Assembly: GCA_009781175.1 (NCBI GenBank)
Contig: WQYQ01000009.1
Location: forward strand, 52,102-116,101
Direction of reading: 5' to 3'
DNA: 64,000 bases
From: Betaproteobacteria bacterium
GTDB lineage: Bacteria; Pseudomonadota; Gammaproteobacteria; Burkholderiales; Rhodocyclaceae
Part shown: in pieces, positions 48,852 through 59,020 of the stretch
Layout: every line of letters begins with the position of its first letter
How positions within the stretch are numbered: the stretch's first letter is position 1
Notes under the pieces: model-generated
Databases searched by the model: none
What the model was told of the DNA's origin: nothing
The model's input: only the letters and a program-made list of their open reading frames with translations
Made by a program: the position numbers and the translations under genes

Positions 48852-51800
48852 ATGCCACTCTCGATCACCTTCTCGAACCGTTTCGAATACCTGCTCGAAG
48901 CCTTGCTGGAACGGCTCGCGGCCGAAAATCCCGGACCGTTCGAGACGCAGACCGTCATCGTGCCGAGCATCGCCGTGCGGCGACGGATCGAACTCGCCGC
49001 GGCGGACCGCTTTGGCGTTTGTGCAGGCATCGATTTCCCTTTTCTCGGCCAATGGCTGTGGCGGGAAACCGCGCGCTGGACGGCGACCCTGGAACGTTCG
49101 CCGCTCGACCGCAAGCGCCTCGCGTGGGGCCTCTATGCCGAGCTGGAAGACGCCACCCTCGGCGCCGCGCACCCCGCGCTCGGCCGCTATCTCTCGGCCG
49201 CCGACGCAAACATGCGGCTCGAACTTGCCGAACGCATCGCGGATGTTTTCGACGCAGCCGTAACCTATCGCACCGATTGGGCCGAACGCTGGCGTCAACA
49301 GCAAACGCTCGCATTCGACAACGCAGCCGATGACGAAACGGCGCGCTGGCTGGGCGAACTTTGGCGGCGCGTCACCCATGCCTTCGGCCTTGAAGGACAA
49401 CATCCCTTCATACGGCTGCTCCAGCAAAAACCGTTCGCGGCGGCTGCGTGCGCGCCGGAGCAGCCTGTGCACCTGTTCGCCCTGCCCGCTTTAGCCCCCT
49501 TGCACCTGGAACTGCTGCGCGCGTTTTCGTCCTACCGCGACATTCACCTGCACACCTTGAATCCCTGCCGCGAACACTGGTTCGAAATCGTCCCCGCGCG
49601 CCGCCTTTCGTTCCTCGCCGCGCGCAGTCAGGCCGACTATCACGAAACCGGAAACCGCCTGCTCGCGGCCTGGGGCCGCCAAACCCAGGCGCATATCGAC
49701 CTCCTGTTCGAAAACGACGAAGCGCTCGAAGAAACAGGCAGCGCCTTCTTCGCGGCCAATTCACGGCATCTGCTCGGCCAGCTTCAGAATGCGATTCTCG
49801 ATCTGCACGAACTCGCGCCAGGCAGCCTGACGCCCCCGCCCGGCGACCGCAGCATCGAATTGCATGTCTGCCATTCACTCACGCGCCAACTCGAAGCGCT
49901 GCAAGACCGCCTGTTGAGCCTGCTCGCAACGGAAGACCCGATCCGGTCCGGTGAAGTGCTCGTCGTCGTTCCCGATCTCAGCGCCGCCGCGCCGCTGATC
50001 GACGCCGTTTTCGGGGCCGCGCCGCCCGCCCGACGCATTCCCTACACGATTACCGGGCGCGGCCAGACGCACGCAAACTCTGTCGCCCGCACGCTCGCCG
50101 CCCTGCTCGGCCTGCTGCCGGGCCGCTTTCCCGCCAGTGCGGTATTCGATCTTTTGCAGCAGCCCCCCATCGCTGCGCGCTACGAACTCGACGACGCGGG
50201 GCTCGAAACCCTGCGCGGCTGGCTCGGCGACGCGGGCATCCGCTGGGGGCTCGACGCCGCGCAGCGCGGCGAACTCGGCCTACCGGAAAGTGAACTGCAT
50301 ACCTTCGCCGACGGCATCGAACGCTTATTCCTTGCTTACGCAATGGGCGACGCCGCCGACTTTGGCGCGCGCAGCGGCGCGGGCAACCCGGAAGGCCAAT
50401 CCGCCCAGACGCTAGGCCAGCTCTCGCGTTTCGTGCAAGACCTGAGCGATACCCGCCAGCACTGGCGCAGCGCCCGCAACGCGCAAGCCTGGCATGATGA
50501 AATCGCGGCCTTGCTCGAACGCTATATTCCTCCTTCCTTCGAATGGGCCGAGGATCTGCGCAGCCTGCGCGGCACATTGACTGAGCTGACGCACCAGATG
50601 AGCGCGGCGGGTGATGCGGCGCTGCCGCCCGAAGTCGTCATCCGGGCGCTTAGCGACGCGCTTGAACAGCCCGCGCGCGGCGGCGTACCGACCGGCGGCC
50701 TGACTTTCGCCGCGCTCGCAAGCCTGCGGCCGCTGCCCTACCGGATGATCTGCATCCTCGGCCTCGACGACGGTGCCTTCCCCAGCGCAGACCGCCCTGC
50801 CGAGTTCGATCTGATCGCGCGCCACCCGCGCCGTGGCGACCGTCAGCGCCGCGCCGACGAGCGCAATCTTTTCCTCGATCTACTGCTCGGCGCACGCGAC
50901 TACCTCTATCTCTCGCACACCGGCCGCAGCTTGCGCGACAACGCCGCCTTGCCGCCCTCGGTCCTGGCGGCCGAACTGCTCGATGCGCTCGCCACGGCAA
51001 GCGCCACAGAGCCTGATAACCCCGCATCGGTCGCGGCCGCGCGCGCCCAGCTCATCGTCGAACACCCATTGCAGCCATTCTCGGCGGAACTCTTCTCGCC
51101 CGACGGCGATCCGCGCCTACGCAGCCACAATGCGGAATTTTGCGCGGCGCTGCGCGCAAGCTATCGCAACGCTCCAGCCGTAAAACAGTTCGCCACCCCG
51201 GACGAAGAAAGCAACGACATCACCACAAACAGCGCACCGTTCTTCACGGAGCCCTTACCCCTCACGGCAGCGCAGCGCCAGGTTCCGCTCGACGCTTTCT
51301 TTCGCTTCTTCCGCAACCCGAGCCGCGCCTTGCTGCGCGAACGTCTCGGCATACAACTTAGCCAAGCCGAAGAAGCGCTCGACGACGCGGAGCCTTTTGT
51401 CGCCGGTTATCGCGAACGCCGTGCGCTCGCACAGCGCCTCGAACCCGAAGTGCTGGCTGGCGGCACGGTCGCACGCCTGCAACTGCTCGCCGAGGCGGGC
51501 GGCGAATATCCCACCGGCAGCCTTGGTCGCGTCCAGCGCGAACAAGCCGTGGCGGAACTCGCCGCGTTCTCGCACGCGTTGGCCCCGCTGCGCGAGCAGG
51601 CCGCCCTAGCGCCCGCGCCGGTTTCGCTCGCATTCGATCTCGACGGCGATGCCTGGCGGCTCGATGGAAACCTCTCCAACCTGCGCCCAGCGGGACAGAT
51701 CCGCTGCCGCTTCGACGCGCTGCGCCCGAGCGACCGCATCGACGCAATCCTGCATCACCTCGTGCTCTGCGCGACGCAGCCGGAGAACATCGCGCCGCGC

Positions 51801-52139
51801 ACCCTGCATATCGCAAGCGGTGAAACGCTCGAACTCGCGGCGCTTTCCCAAGCAGAAGCCAAAACACGTTTGCACACGCTGCTCGAACACTATCGCGCCG
51901 GACTCGCACGCCCGCTGCATTTCTTCCCCAAAAGCGCATGGGCCTATGCCGAAAGCAATTTCAATCTCGCCGAAGCGTGGAAAAAATGGGAGGGCAATAT
52001 GTTCTCCGGTGAAAGCGAGGACGCGTATCACCAACTCGCGCTGCGCGGCATCGACAACCCGCTCGACGTCGAATTCGAACGCTGCGCGGTCGATATCTTC
52101 GGGCTCTTGCTCCCGCCTACAACGGGAGACAAACAATGA
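48852..52139 (+). CDS. recC: Exodeoxyribonuclease V gamma subunit RecC
   Basis: 1095 residues. RecC holds the RecBCD helicase-nuclease together, splits the duplex and recognises Chi. The N-terminus ITFSNRFEYLLEALLERLA and VIVPSIAVRRRIELAAADRFGVCAGIDF are typical, with LPYRMICILGLDDGAFPSAD about residue 635. Start ATG 48852 (MPLSITFSNRFE); the open frame back to 48483 is not RecC-like and overlaps the divergent gene. recB starts four bases before its end (ATGA). Confidence 0.95.
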   Translation: MPLSITFSNRFEYLLEALLERLAAENPGPFETQTVIVPSIAVRRRIELAAADRFGVCAGIDFPFLGQWLWRETARWTATLERSPLDRKRLAWGLYAELEDATLGAAHPALGRYLSAADANMRLELAERIADVFDAAVTYRTDWAERWRQQQTLAFDNAADDETARWLGELWRRVTHAFGLEGQHPFIRLLQQKPFAAAACAPEQPVHLFALPALAPLHLELLRAFSSYRDIHLHTLNPCREHWFEIVPARRLSFLAARSQADYHETGNRLLAAWGRQTQAHIDLLFENDEALEETGSAFFAANSRHLLGQLQNAILDLHELAPGSLTPPPGDRSIELHVCHSLTRQLEALQDRLLSLLATEDPIRSGEVLVVVPDLSAAAPLIDAVFGAAPPARRIPYTITGRGQTHANSVARTLAALLGLLPGRFPASAVFDLLQQPPIAARYELDDAGLETLRGWLGDAGIRWGLDAAQRGELGLPESELHTFADGIERLFLAYAMGDAADFGARSGAGNPEGQSAQTLGQLSRFVQDLSDTRQHWRSARNAQAWHDEIAALLERYIPPSFEWAEDLRSLRGTLTELTHQMSAAGDAALPPEVVIRALSDALEQPARGGVPTGGLTFAALASLRPLPYRMICILGLDDGAFPSADRPAEFDLIARHPRRGDRQRRADERNLFLDLLLGARDYLYLSHTGRSLRDNAALPPSVLAAELLDALATASATEPDNPASVAAARAQLIVEHPLQPFSAELFSPDGDPRLRSHNAEFCAALRASYRNAPAVKQFATPDEESNDITTNSAPFFTEPLPLTAAQRQVPLDAFFRFFRNPSRALLRERLGIQLSQAEEALDDAEPFVAGYRERRALAQRLEPEVLAGGTVARLQLLAEAGGEYPTGSLGRVQREQAVAELAAFSHALAPLREQAALAPAPVSLAFDLDGDAWRLDGNLSNLRPAGQIRCRFDALRPSDRIDAILHHLVLCATQPENIAPRTLHIASGETLELAALSQAEAKTRLHTLLEHYRAGLARPLHFFPKSAWAYAESNFNLAEAWKKWEGNMFSGESEDAYHQLALRGIDNPLDVEFERCAVDIFGLLLPPTTGDKQ

Positions 52140-55100
52140 GCGCGCTACCCGACCTCGACGTTTTCGCCTACCCGCTGCAAGGCGTCAACCTAATCGAAGC
52201 CTCGGCCGGCACGGGGAAAACCTGGAATATCTGCGGCCTCTATTTACGCCTGCTGCTCGAATGCGAACTGCCGGTCGAGCGCATTCTCGTCGTCACGTTC
52301 ACCAAAGCCGCCACCGCCGAACTGCGCGAGCGGATTCGCAACCGCACCGTCGAAACGCTGGCGCAGCTTGACGGCCAGCCAGGCGGCGGCGATCCGTTCG
52401 TACCGCAATTGCTCGCGGCGGTGCGCACCCGCACGCAGTCGGACGATGCAACGCTGCGCGCACGGCTCAATCTCGCATTGCAGGCTTTCGACACGGCCGC
52501 AATCCATACGATTCACGGCTTCTGCCAACGCGCGCTGGAGGACACGCCTTTCGCCGCGGGTCTGCCGTTCCGGCTCGAAGTCTCGCCCGACGATAGCGAC
52601 CTGATCCGCGAAACCGTCGCCGATTTCTGGCGGCGCGAAATCGCGGTCGACAGCCTGCGGCCCGAGCTTGCAGGTTTGCTGCTGCGGCGCGGCGATACGC
52701 CGGAAAGCTGGGCCAAGCTGCTACGCAAAGCGCTTGCGCGCCCGCTCGCGCGCGTCGAATGGCCACCGATGCCGCAAACCGGATTGTCACCCGGCGCATT
52801 GCAAACGGCATTCGAACAAGCTCGCACCGCCTTCGACAGCGAGCACTCGCCACTTACGGCACTGGAATCCGCGCGCGAACAGGGCGCGATCGACCGCAAC
52901 AAAGTTCGCCCCGACGCGCCTGCGCGGGCAGATGAAGCCTGGCGGCAATGCTTCGACTCGGGCGACATCCTGTTTACAGGAATCGCGCCCGACGCCAAGG
53001 ACAGTCCGCTGCGTTTCTTCCGCGCCAGCTTTCTCGCACAAGCCACAAAAAACGTAAAACCCGCGCCGACGCATGCCTTCTTTGAAGCCGCCGACGCGCT
53101 CATCGAGCTTTATCTCGCACACGAAAAAGCGCTCGAAGCCGAGCGCCTGAATCTGATCCGCAGCATGCTCGCATACGCCTCGGATGCCTTGCGCGCCGCC
53201 AAACGCCGCGCGCGGCTCGTCGCTTATGACGATATGCTGGCGAATCTGTACCGGGCGCTGAACGCCGCGGACGGCGGACGGCTCGCCCAGGCATTGCGCG
53301 AACGCTACCCCGCCGCGCTGATCGACGAATTCCAGGACACCGACCCGGTGCAGTTCGCGGTGTTCACGCGGATTTATGCGCCGGGAAATGCACACCCGCA
53401 GGGGCCGCTCTTCCTTGTAGGCGATCCGAAACAGGCGATTTACAGTTTCCGCAACGCGGATCTGCACACCTATCTCGCCGCGCGCGAGAACGCGCACAGC
53501 CGCAGCACATTGCGCGACAACCAGCGTTCGAGCGGCGAACTCATCGCAGGCTTGAACGCGCTGTTCAATGCGAATCCCGCAGCGTTCGTCCTGCCGCGGC
53601 TTGCTTACGCAAGCGTGCGCGTCGGCGCGAAACCGCGCGCCGGGTTTGTCGACGCAACGAAGCAAGCCAGTGCGGCGCTCCAGCTTTGGGAATTACCGTC
53701 CGGCGAGGACGGCGGGCTGGCCACGCGCCGTCATGGTCTGGAATGCGCGGCCGCCGCCTGCGCCGACGAAATCGCGCGGTTGATCGGTGCTGGGCAACAA
53801 CAGCAAATCCGCATCGGCGGACGCGCGCTCGCGCCATCGGACATCGCGATCCTGGTGCGCAGCCATAAACAGGCGGCGCGCATGAAAGCCGCGCTGGCGC
53901 TCGTTGGCATCGCAAGCGTGGAGATTTCGCAGGACGGCGTATTCCAAAGCCTCGAAGCGCTCGAACTGCTGCGCGTCCTGCATGCGGTGCGCGAACCGGC
54001 GCGCGTGGGCTTGCTGCGCGCGGCGCTGGCGACGACCTTGATCGGCGCAACGGCCGCCGGGCTCGCGGCGCTCGATGCGAACGAAGCCTTGCTGCAAGCG
54101 CAGATCGCACGTTTCGCCGACCTGCGCGAACTCTGGAATACGCGCGGAATCGGCATGATGCTGCGGCGCTGGCTTGCGGACGAGCACGACGCATCCAGCG
54201 TCACGATGCGCCTGCTTGCGCAGAACAACGGCGAGCGGCGCATGACGAATCTGCTGCATCTGGCGGAACTGCTGCAACAGGCCAGCCACGCACACCCCTC
54301 GCCCGAAGCGCTGCTGCGCTGGTTCGCGAATCGCTTGCAGGACGATGCGCAGGATGAAGTGGCGCAGTTGCGGCTGGAGTCCGACCGCAAGCTCGTCCAG
54401 ATCATCACGATCCACAAAGCAAAAGGGCTCGAATATCCGATCACCTTCGCGCCTTTCCTTTGGGACGGCTATCGTCACCCGGAGCGCAATCGGGATTTCG
54501 TCGAATACCACGACGCGACAGGCCAGGTTGTGCTCGACTTCCACCCCACGGCGAGCGAGGACGCGGCGCTCAAACAGCAACGCATGAATGAGCGCTTCGC
54601 GGAAGATGTCCGGCTGATCTACGTCGCGCTGACGCGTGCGGTGTTCCGCAGCTATGTCGTCGTCGGCAACTATGTAACGTCAAGCGGGCGCGGCGTTTCG
54701 GCGAAGGAATCGGCGCGCGGCATGCTCAACTGGCTTGCCGCCGGCAAGGATTCGACGCCTGAAAAATGGAATGCGGGTGAAACCAGCGCGGAAGCAATCT
54801 CAGCCGCCTGGAAGACTATTGCCGCCGAAGCGCCGGAAGCCATCGCGCTGACACCGCTCCCGAGCGATGCTGCGCCTGGCGTCGGTTTAACGCATCCCGA
54901 TCCCGAACGGCTTGCCGCGCTGCCCGCGCCGTCCCGGATTCCCGACGCCTGGAGAATCGGCAGTTTCAGCCGACTCGTGCAAGGAGCGCGCAATCCGCAG
55001 GGCATGGAACAAGACCACGATCTATTTGCCGCCACTGAGCCTGTCGGCCCCACGCCGCGTGAAATTGATGCAAACGACATTCTGCATTTTCCGCGCGGCG

Positions 55101-55822
55101 CTTCGGCGGGCGATTGTCTGCACGCGGCTTTCGAGCATGCGGATTTCCGCGATCCCGGCACATGGAAAGCCGCCGCCGCTCTGGCATTGCAGGAACACCC
55201 GCAGCGCGGAGCCGATGTTGCACGACATCGGAAACAGATCATGAATCTCTTGCAGGACGTCTGCGCAACGCCGCTGCTGCCCGATTTCCGGCTCGCCGAT
55301 CTGCCCGCCTCCCGCCGCCTGACCGAGCTGGGCTTTCACTTGAGCAACGGGCCGCTCGCCGCCGCACGGCTCAATGCCTGGCTTGCCGAGCATGGCTATC
55401 GCATGCCGCCGCTAAATTTCCAGAATCTGCACGGCCATCTCGCGGGCTTCATCGACCTGGTATTCGAACATGCGGGCCGCTACTGGCTGCTCGACTGGAA
55501 ATCAAATCTGCTCGGCTTCGCGCCGAACGACTATTGCGCGCTGGCACTCGAAGCCGCCATGACGAAGCACGGCTACCACCTGCAATATCTGCTCTACACG
55601 CTCGCGCTGCACAGGTACTTGCGCCGGCGCTTGCCGGCTTACGATTACGATGCGCACATCGGCGGCGCATTGTATTTATTCGTGCGCGGCGTCCGCCCCG
55701 CTTGGCGCGATGAAGCGCAACGTCCCGCGGGCGTGTATTTCCGCCGTCCAAGCCGCACCGACATCGAAAGCCTCGATGCGCTGATCGGTTACACGGTGCT
55801 CGACACAAAGGCAATGATTTAA
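52136..55822 (+). CDS. recB: Exodeoxyribonuclease V beta subunit RecB
   Basis: 1228 residues. Superfamily I 3'-5' helicase plus nuclease. Walker A EASAGTGKTWNICGLYLRLL (near residue 20), LIDEFQDTDPVQF (motif II), QIITIHKAKGLEYPITFAPF (motif V) and VRLIYVALTRAVFRSYVVV (motif VI). The C-terminal nuclease domain has HAAFEHADF, FIDLVFEH and LLDWKSNLLG (the usual Tyr is Trp here). Start and stop overlap recC and recD. Confidence 0.97.
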   Translation: MSALPDLDVFAYPLQGVNLIEASAGTGKTWNICGLYLRLLLECELPVERILVVTFTKAATAELRERIRNRTVETLAQLDGQPGGGDPFVPQLLAAVRTRTQSDDATLRARLNLALQAFDTAAIHTIHGFCQRALEDTPFAAGLPFRLEVSPDDSDLIRETVADFWRREIAVDSLRPELAGLLLRRGDTPESWAKLLRKALARPLARVEWPPMPQTGLSPGALQTAFEQARTAFDSEHSPLTALESAREQGAIDRNKVRPDAPARADEAWRQCFDSGDILFTGIAPDAKDSPLRFFRASFLAQATKNVKPAPTHAFFEAADALIELYLAHEKALEAERLNLIRSMLAYASDALRAAKRRARLVAYDDMLANLYRALNAADGGRLAQALRERYPAALIDEFQDTDPVQFAVFTRIYAPGNAHPQGPLFLVGDPKQAIYSFRNADLHTYLAARENAHSRSTLRDNQRSSGELIAGLNALFNANPAAFVLPRLAYASVRVGAKPRAGFVDATKQASAALQLWELPSGEDGGLATRRHGLECAAAACADEIARLIGAGQQQQIRIGGRALAPSDIAILVRSHKQAARMKAALALVGIASVEISQDGVFQSLEALELLRVLHAVREPARVGLLRAALATTLIGATAAGLAALDANEALLQAQIARFADLRELWNTRGIGMMLRRWLADEHDASSVTMRLLAQNNGERRMTNLLHLAELLQQASHAHPSPEALLRWFANRLQDDAQDEVAQLRLESDRKLVQIITIHKAKGLEYPITFAPFLWDGYRHPERNRDFVEYHDATGQVVLDFHPTASEDAALKQQRMNERFAEDVRLIYVALTRAVFRSYVVVGNYVTSSGRGVSAKESARGMLNWLAAGKDSTPEKWNAGETSAEAISAAWKTIAAEAPEAIALTPLPSDAAPGVGLTHPDPERLAALPAPSRIPDAWRIGSFSRLVQGARNPQGMEQDHDLFAATEPVGPTPREIDANDILHFPRGASAGDCLHAAFEHADFRDPGTWKAAAALALQEHPQRGADVARHRKQIMNLLQDVCATPLLPDFRLADLPASRRLTELGFHLSNGPLAAARLNAWLAEHGYRMPPLNFQNLHGHLAGFIDLVFEHAGRYWLLDWKSNLLGFAPNDYCALALEAAMTKHGYHLQYLLYTLALHRYLRRRLPAYDYDAHIGGALYLFVRGVRPAWRDEAQRPAGVYFRRPSRTDIESLDALIGYTVLDTKAMI

Positions 55823-57624
55823 TGACGAATACAGCCTCCCCGCTCGCGGAAGGATTCGCGCAACATGTCGCGCGTTGGGCCGAACGCGCGGGCTGTGATG
55901 CGCATGGCGTCGAACTCGCACGGGCCGCCGCACAGCTTGTCAGCACCGAAACGCAGGCCGGCCATGTTTGCGCGCACATCGATGCTCTGCCGCCGCCCTG
56001 GCAAGCCATGCTGCCCGATGCGCTGCACACGGCCTTGCTTGCGACAGGCGTCGTGAGCGACGGCGCAGACGAGCCCAAGCCTCTTGTCGCCGACGGCAAG
56101 GGGCGGCTTTATCTCTGGCGTTATTTCGACTACGAGCGGCGGCTCGCCGTAGCATTGCGTTCGCTGGCTCGCCCCCGAACGATTACGCACGCACAGCGCG
56201 CCGAACTTGCCCGGCAACTCGACACGCTGTTTCCAGCCGATAAAGAATCAAAGGATCTGGACCGGCAGAAACTCGCCGCCGCGCTCGCCCTGTACAGCGG
56301 GCTATGTGTCATCTCCGGCGGCCCCGGCACAGGCAAAACGCATACGGTCGTGGCGCTCCTCGCGGCGCTGCTTACGCAGGAGCCGACTGCCCGCGTGGCG
56401 CTCGCAGCGCCGACCGGAAAAGCGGCGGCGCGCCTAATGGATACATTGCGCAGCCGCGCCACCGACTTGCCCGAAGCGCTCCGCGAACGCCTGCCGAGCG
56501 AAGCGTCGACCGTGCATCGCCTGCTCGGCGTCACGAGCGAAGCGGGCCGCTTCCTGCACCATCGCGACAATCCGCTGCCGCTCGATACGCTGATCGTCGA
56601 CGAAGCCTCGATGCTCGATCTCGCGCTCGCAACGCATCTCGTCGAAGCGCTGCCCGACGGTGCGCGTTTGATTCTGCTCGGCGACAAGGATCAGCTCTCG
56701 GCAGTCGAAGCCGGCGCGGTTTTCGCCGAGCTTGCGACCGGCCAAAGCTTCACACCGGCCTGCGCAAGCGCGCTCGCAGAACTCCTAGCCTGCGCGCCGG
56801 AAGCGGTTGCGGCGGCGGGTGGCGCGCAAAGCCCGCTCCCCGATGCGGTCGTGTGGCTCACCGAAAGCCGCCGCTTCCGCGCCGATTCCGGCATCGGACG
56901 GCTTGCGGCCGACATCAATGCAGGTCGGGGCGAAGCCGCGCTCGAATGGATGCAAGCGCAGCACGACAATGCAATGCACTGGATCGACGATCCGCAGCCG
57001 GCCCCTAACGACACGGCGCGCGGCGCGATGCTGCACGGTTATGCCGCTTATTTCGAAGCGCTGCGAAATCCGCAAACAAGCTCCGATCCCGCTGCCCTGA
57101 TGGCGGCCTTTGGGCGTTATCAAATTCTCTGCGCCGTTCAGGCAGGGCCGCGCGGTGTTGTCGCGCTCAACGATTTCATCGGCCAACACGTGCGCCGCCT
57201 GACCGCTTCCGTCAGCGCGAACCCGTGGCATCACGGCCGCGCGGTCATGATTCTGCGCAATGACTATGCGCTACGCATTTTCAATGGCGACATCGGCATT
57301 TGCATTCCGAACGCGGCGGGAGAGCTTGTCGTCGCCTTCCCCGATGCGGCAGCAGGCTGGCGCTTGTTAACCCCAAGCCGCCTGCCCGAGCACAGCGACG
57401 CTTTCGCGATGACCGTGCACAAATCTCAAGGCTCGGAATTCGAGCGCGTGCACCTCGTGCTGCCTGAGCGCCCCGTCGCCGTACTCACACGCGAGCTTGT
57501 TTACACCGCCATCACCCGCGCCACGCAGGCGGTCGAAATTTCCGGCCGCGCCGACGTTTTTATTTCCGCCTGCCGCAACCCGACACAACGCCGTTCAGGG
57601 CTGGGCAGCCGCTTGTCGAAATGA
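55822..57624 (+). CDS. recD: Exodeoxyribonuclease V alpha subunit RecD
   Basis: 600 residues. 5'-3' helicase motor of RecBCD. Walker A VISGGPGTGKTHTVVALLA (near residue 165), Walker B LIVDEASMLDLAL, and near the end MTVHKSQGSEFERVHLVLP and VYTAITRATQAVEI. The last 36 codons plus 23 bp beyond the stop recur at 58435-58566. The ATG overlaps the recB stop (TAATG). Confidence 0.96.
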   Translation: MTNTASPLAEGFAQHVARWAERAGCDAHGVELARAAAQLVSTETQAGHVCAHIDALPPPWQAMLPDALHTALLATGVVSDGADEPKPLVADGKGRLYLWRYFDYERRLAVALRSLARPRTITHAQRAELARQLDTLFPADKESKDLDRQKLAAALALYSGLCVISGGPGTGKTHTVVALLAALLTQEPTARVALAAPTGKAAARLMDTLRSRATDLPEALRERLPSEASTVHRLLGVTSEAGRFLHHRDNPLPLDTLIVDEASMLDLALATHLVEALPDGARLILLGDKDQLSAVEAGAVFAELATGQSFTPACASALAELLACAPEAVAAAGGAQSPLPDAVVWLTESRRFRADSGIGRLAADINAGRGEAALEWMQAQHDNAMHWIDDPQPAPNDTARGAMLHGYAAYFEALRNPQTSSDPAALMAAFGRYQILCAVQAGPRGVVALNDFIGQHVRRLTASVSANPWHHGRAVMILRNDYALRIFNGDIGICIPNAAGELVVAFPDAAAGWRLLTPSRLPEHSDAFAMTVHKSQGSEFERVHLVLPERPVAVLTRELVYTAITRATQAVEISGRADVFISACRNPTQRRSGLGSRLSK

Positions 57625-57647
57625 AGCTCCTGTTGTGGAAGCACGAT
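57516..57647. repeat. Direct repeat, left copy (3' end of recD)
   Basis: 132 bp aligned without gaps to 58435-58566. From 57532 on there are 11 differences in 116 bases; within the coding part 7 of 8 are synonymous and one changes Arg to His. This copy is the working end of recD. Confidence 0.85.
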
Positions 57648-57690
57648 TGTGTGGCTGTAGCTCAGACCATCAGCCGTGATATGATAAATC

Positions 57691-57992
57691 ATGGCTGACA
57701 CGAAGATCATCGACGAATCCCATAAGATTTCCGACAAGCGTGGAAACGGGAAGCTGCGCCGGGAAATATGGGTTGATGAAGCGACAGGGCGAGTCACCCG
57801 ATACAACCTGGCCTACATCAACCACGGCGTCTTCGCTGGCGACAACGGTCGCGTGGTTGGCTACGACAATGCTCATGATAGCCACCATCGGCATTACTTT
57901 GGCGTCGTGGAACCTATATTGAGTTTGTCAGCTTCGAAGATATTGAAGAACGCTTTGAGCAAGACTGGCTTGCCTTGAAGGACCGCAAATGA
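57691..57992 (+). pseudogene. tumE: TumE-family toxin gene with frameshift
   Basis: Resembles the TumE family (DUF6516) of type II toxin-antitoxin systems: RGNGKLRREIWVDEATGRVTRYNLA, YINHGVFAGDNGRVVGYDN (shown in parts), and HHRHYFG. After VVEP the frame breaks: with the two bases AT at 57916-57919 counted once, it would read on as IEFVSFEDIEERFEQDWLAL and stop at 57992 in an ATGA overlap with the next gene, giving 99 residues. As given, the protein ends after 95 residues with an unrelated tail. The lesion is a 2-bp AT duplication, or a sequencing error. Confidence 0.75.
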
Positions 57993-58363
57993 CCAAACTC
58001 ACTATCAAAACGAGAACGGAAAAAGACTTCTTCAAGCGTGGCCGCGAGCTGGCCAAGGCGGCGGATCGCGGAGAACGGCTCCCCGATGAGCGCACCATCA
58101 GCTTCGAAGACCCCGCTGATTTGATGAAGCTCATTACAGCGGCTCGCTTGGCGCTATTCCGAACCGTGAAAGAAATGCCGGGGTCCATCACCGAAATTTC
58201 GGAGCGGCTGCATCGTGATCGCAGCGCCGTTAAGCGGGATATCGATGAATTGGAACGCGCCGGGCTAGTAACGATTGCCGTAAAGGTGCTCCCCGGCCAC
58301 GGACGCATGAAGGAAGTGCGAGCCACCGCTAAGCGTTTCAGCCTCCAGGCCGAAATCACTTAA
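57989..58363 (+). CDS. tumA: TumA-family antitoxin / HVO_A0114-type regulator
   Basis: 124 residues. A winged-helix DNA-binding domain fills residues about 45-105 (LFRTVKEMPGSITEISERLH, RDRSAVKRDIDELERAGLV), the pattern of the HVO_A0114 family that partners TumE toxins. The N-terminus is charged (RTEKDFFKRGRELAKAADRG). It overlaps the toxin gene by ATGA. Intact, in contrast to the toxin. It probably represses its own operon and, if the toxin is made, neutralises it. Confidence 0.78.
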   Translation: MTKLTIKTRTEKDFFKRGRELAKAADRGERLPDERTISFEDPADLMKLITAARLALFRTVKEMPGSITEISERLHRDRSAVKRDIDELERAGLVTIAVKVLPGHGRMKEVRATAKRFSLQAEIT

Positions 58364-58434
58364 CCGATCCAGTCCCCGCACGTGGATCGCCTCCTGCTCA
58401 GGGGATACGACTGTTCACGCTCCGGTACGACATG

Positions 58435-58566
58435 CCGCACCGCACAGGCAGTCGAAATTTCCGGGCGCGCCGATGTCTTTATTTCCGCCTGCCGCAATCC
58501 AACACAACGCCGTTCGGGGCTCGGCAGCCACTTGTCGAAATGAAGCGCCCGTTGTGGAAACACGAT
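58435..58566. repeat. Direct repeat, right copy (recD tail remnant)
   Basis: Encodes AVEISGRADVFISACRNP followed by TQRRSGLGSHLSK and a stop, the last 31 residues of RecD with one change, plus matching sequence after the stop. No start codon or helicase motif precedes it. With the left copy it brackets the tumE-tumA pair. Confidence 0.85.
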
Positions 58567-58585
58567 AGGGCATGGCGGGCAGGAT

Positions 58586-59020
58586 TTAACTTCCTGGCTT
58601 GTTGATGTTGTATTTCGGTTCCAACTTAGTAATTAAGAACAGTTCAAGAGCATTTGCAATGTAGGCATCTTCGGGGTCAAAGCCAATCGTAATCATCCCG
58701 CCAGCCTCTTTCAGGCGGTCATCGACTGGGGTGTGTATGTCATTGATAACCCGTGTATAGCTCATAAAACGGCTTCCTAATCCATGCCCTTTATAGAGTC
58801 CTCCCCCTCTGGAAGTGCCAACTCCAATGTATGTCACTTCATTTTCTGCGGTGACAAACGCATAGACGCCTTGCTTCTCATAGTTTGGTAACGATCCGCC
58901 GACAAACTCGTATCGTTCAGACCACGTAGGCGGTTTTCCAATCCGAGTTTCATTCCAATGTTTGAAAAAAAACTCTGTTGTGAAAGATTCCAGTGCTTTG
59001 CGCGATGCAGGCATATTCAT
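58586..59020 (-). CDS. GIY-YIG domain protein
   Basis: 144 residues. The GIY-YIG core is recognisable: GVYAFV (about residue 51), TYIGVG about 14 residues later, GLGSRFMSYTR with the conserved Arg, and LELFLITKLEPKYNINKPG with the Glu and Asn. A stand-alone nuclease-like domain with no partner DNA-binding domain. Base composition is visibly lower in G+C than recBCD next to it, which suggests transfer. Target unknown. Confidence 0.7.
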   Translation of the reverse strand: MNMPASRKALESFTTEFFFKHWNETRIGKPPTWSERYEFVGGSLPNYEKQGVYAFVTAENEVTYIGVGTSRGGGLYKGHGLGSRFMSYTRVINDIHTPVDDRLKEAGGMITIGFDPEDAYIANALELFLITKLEPKYNINKPGS

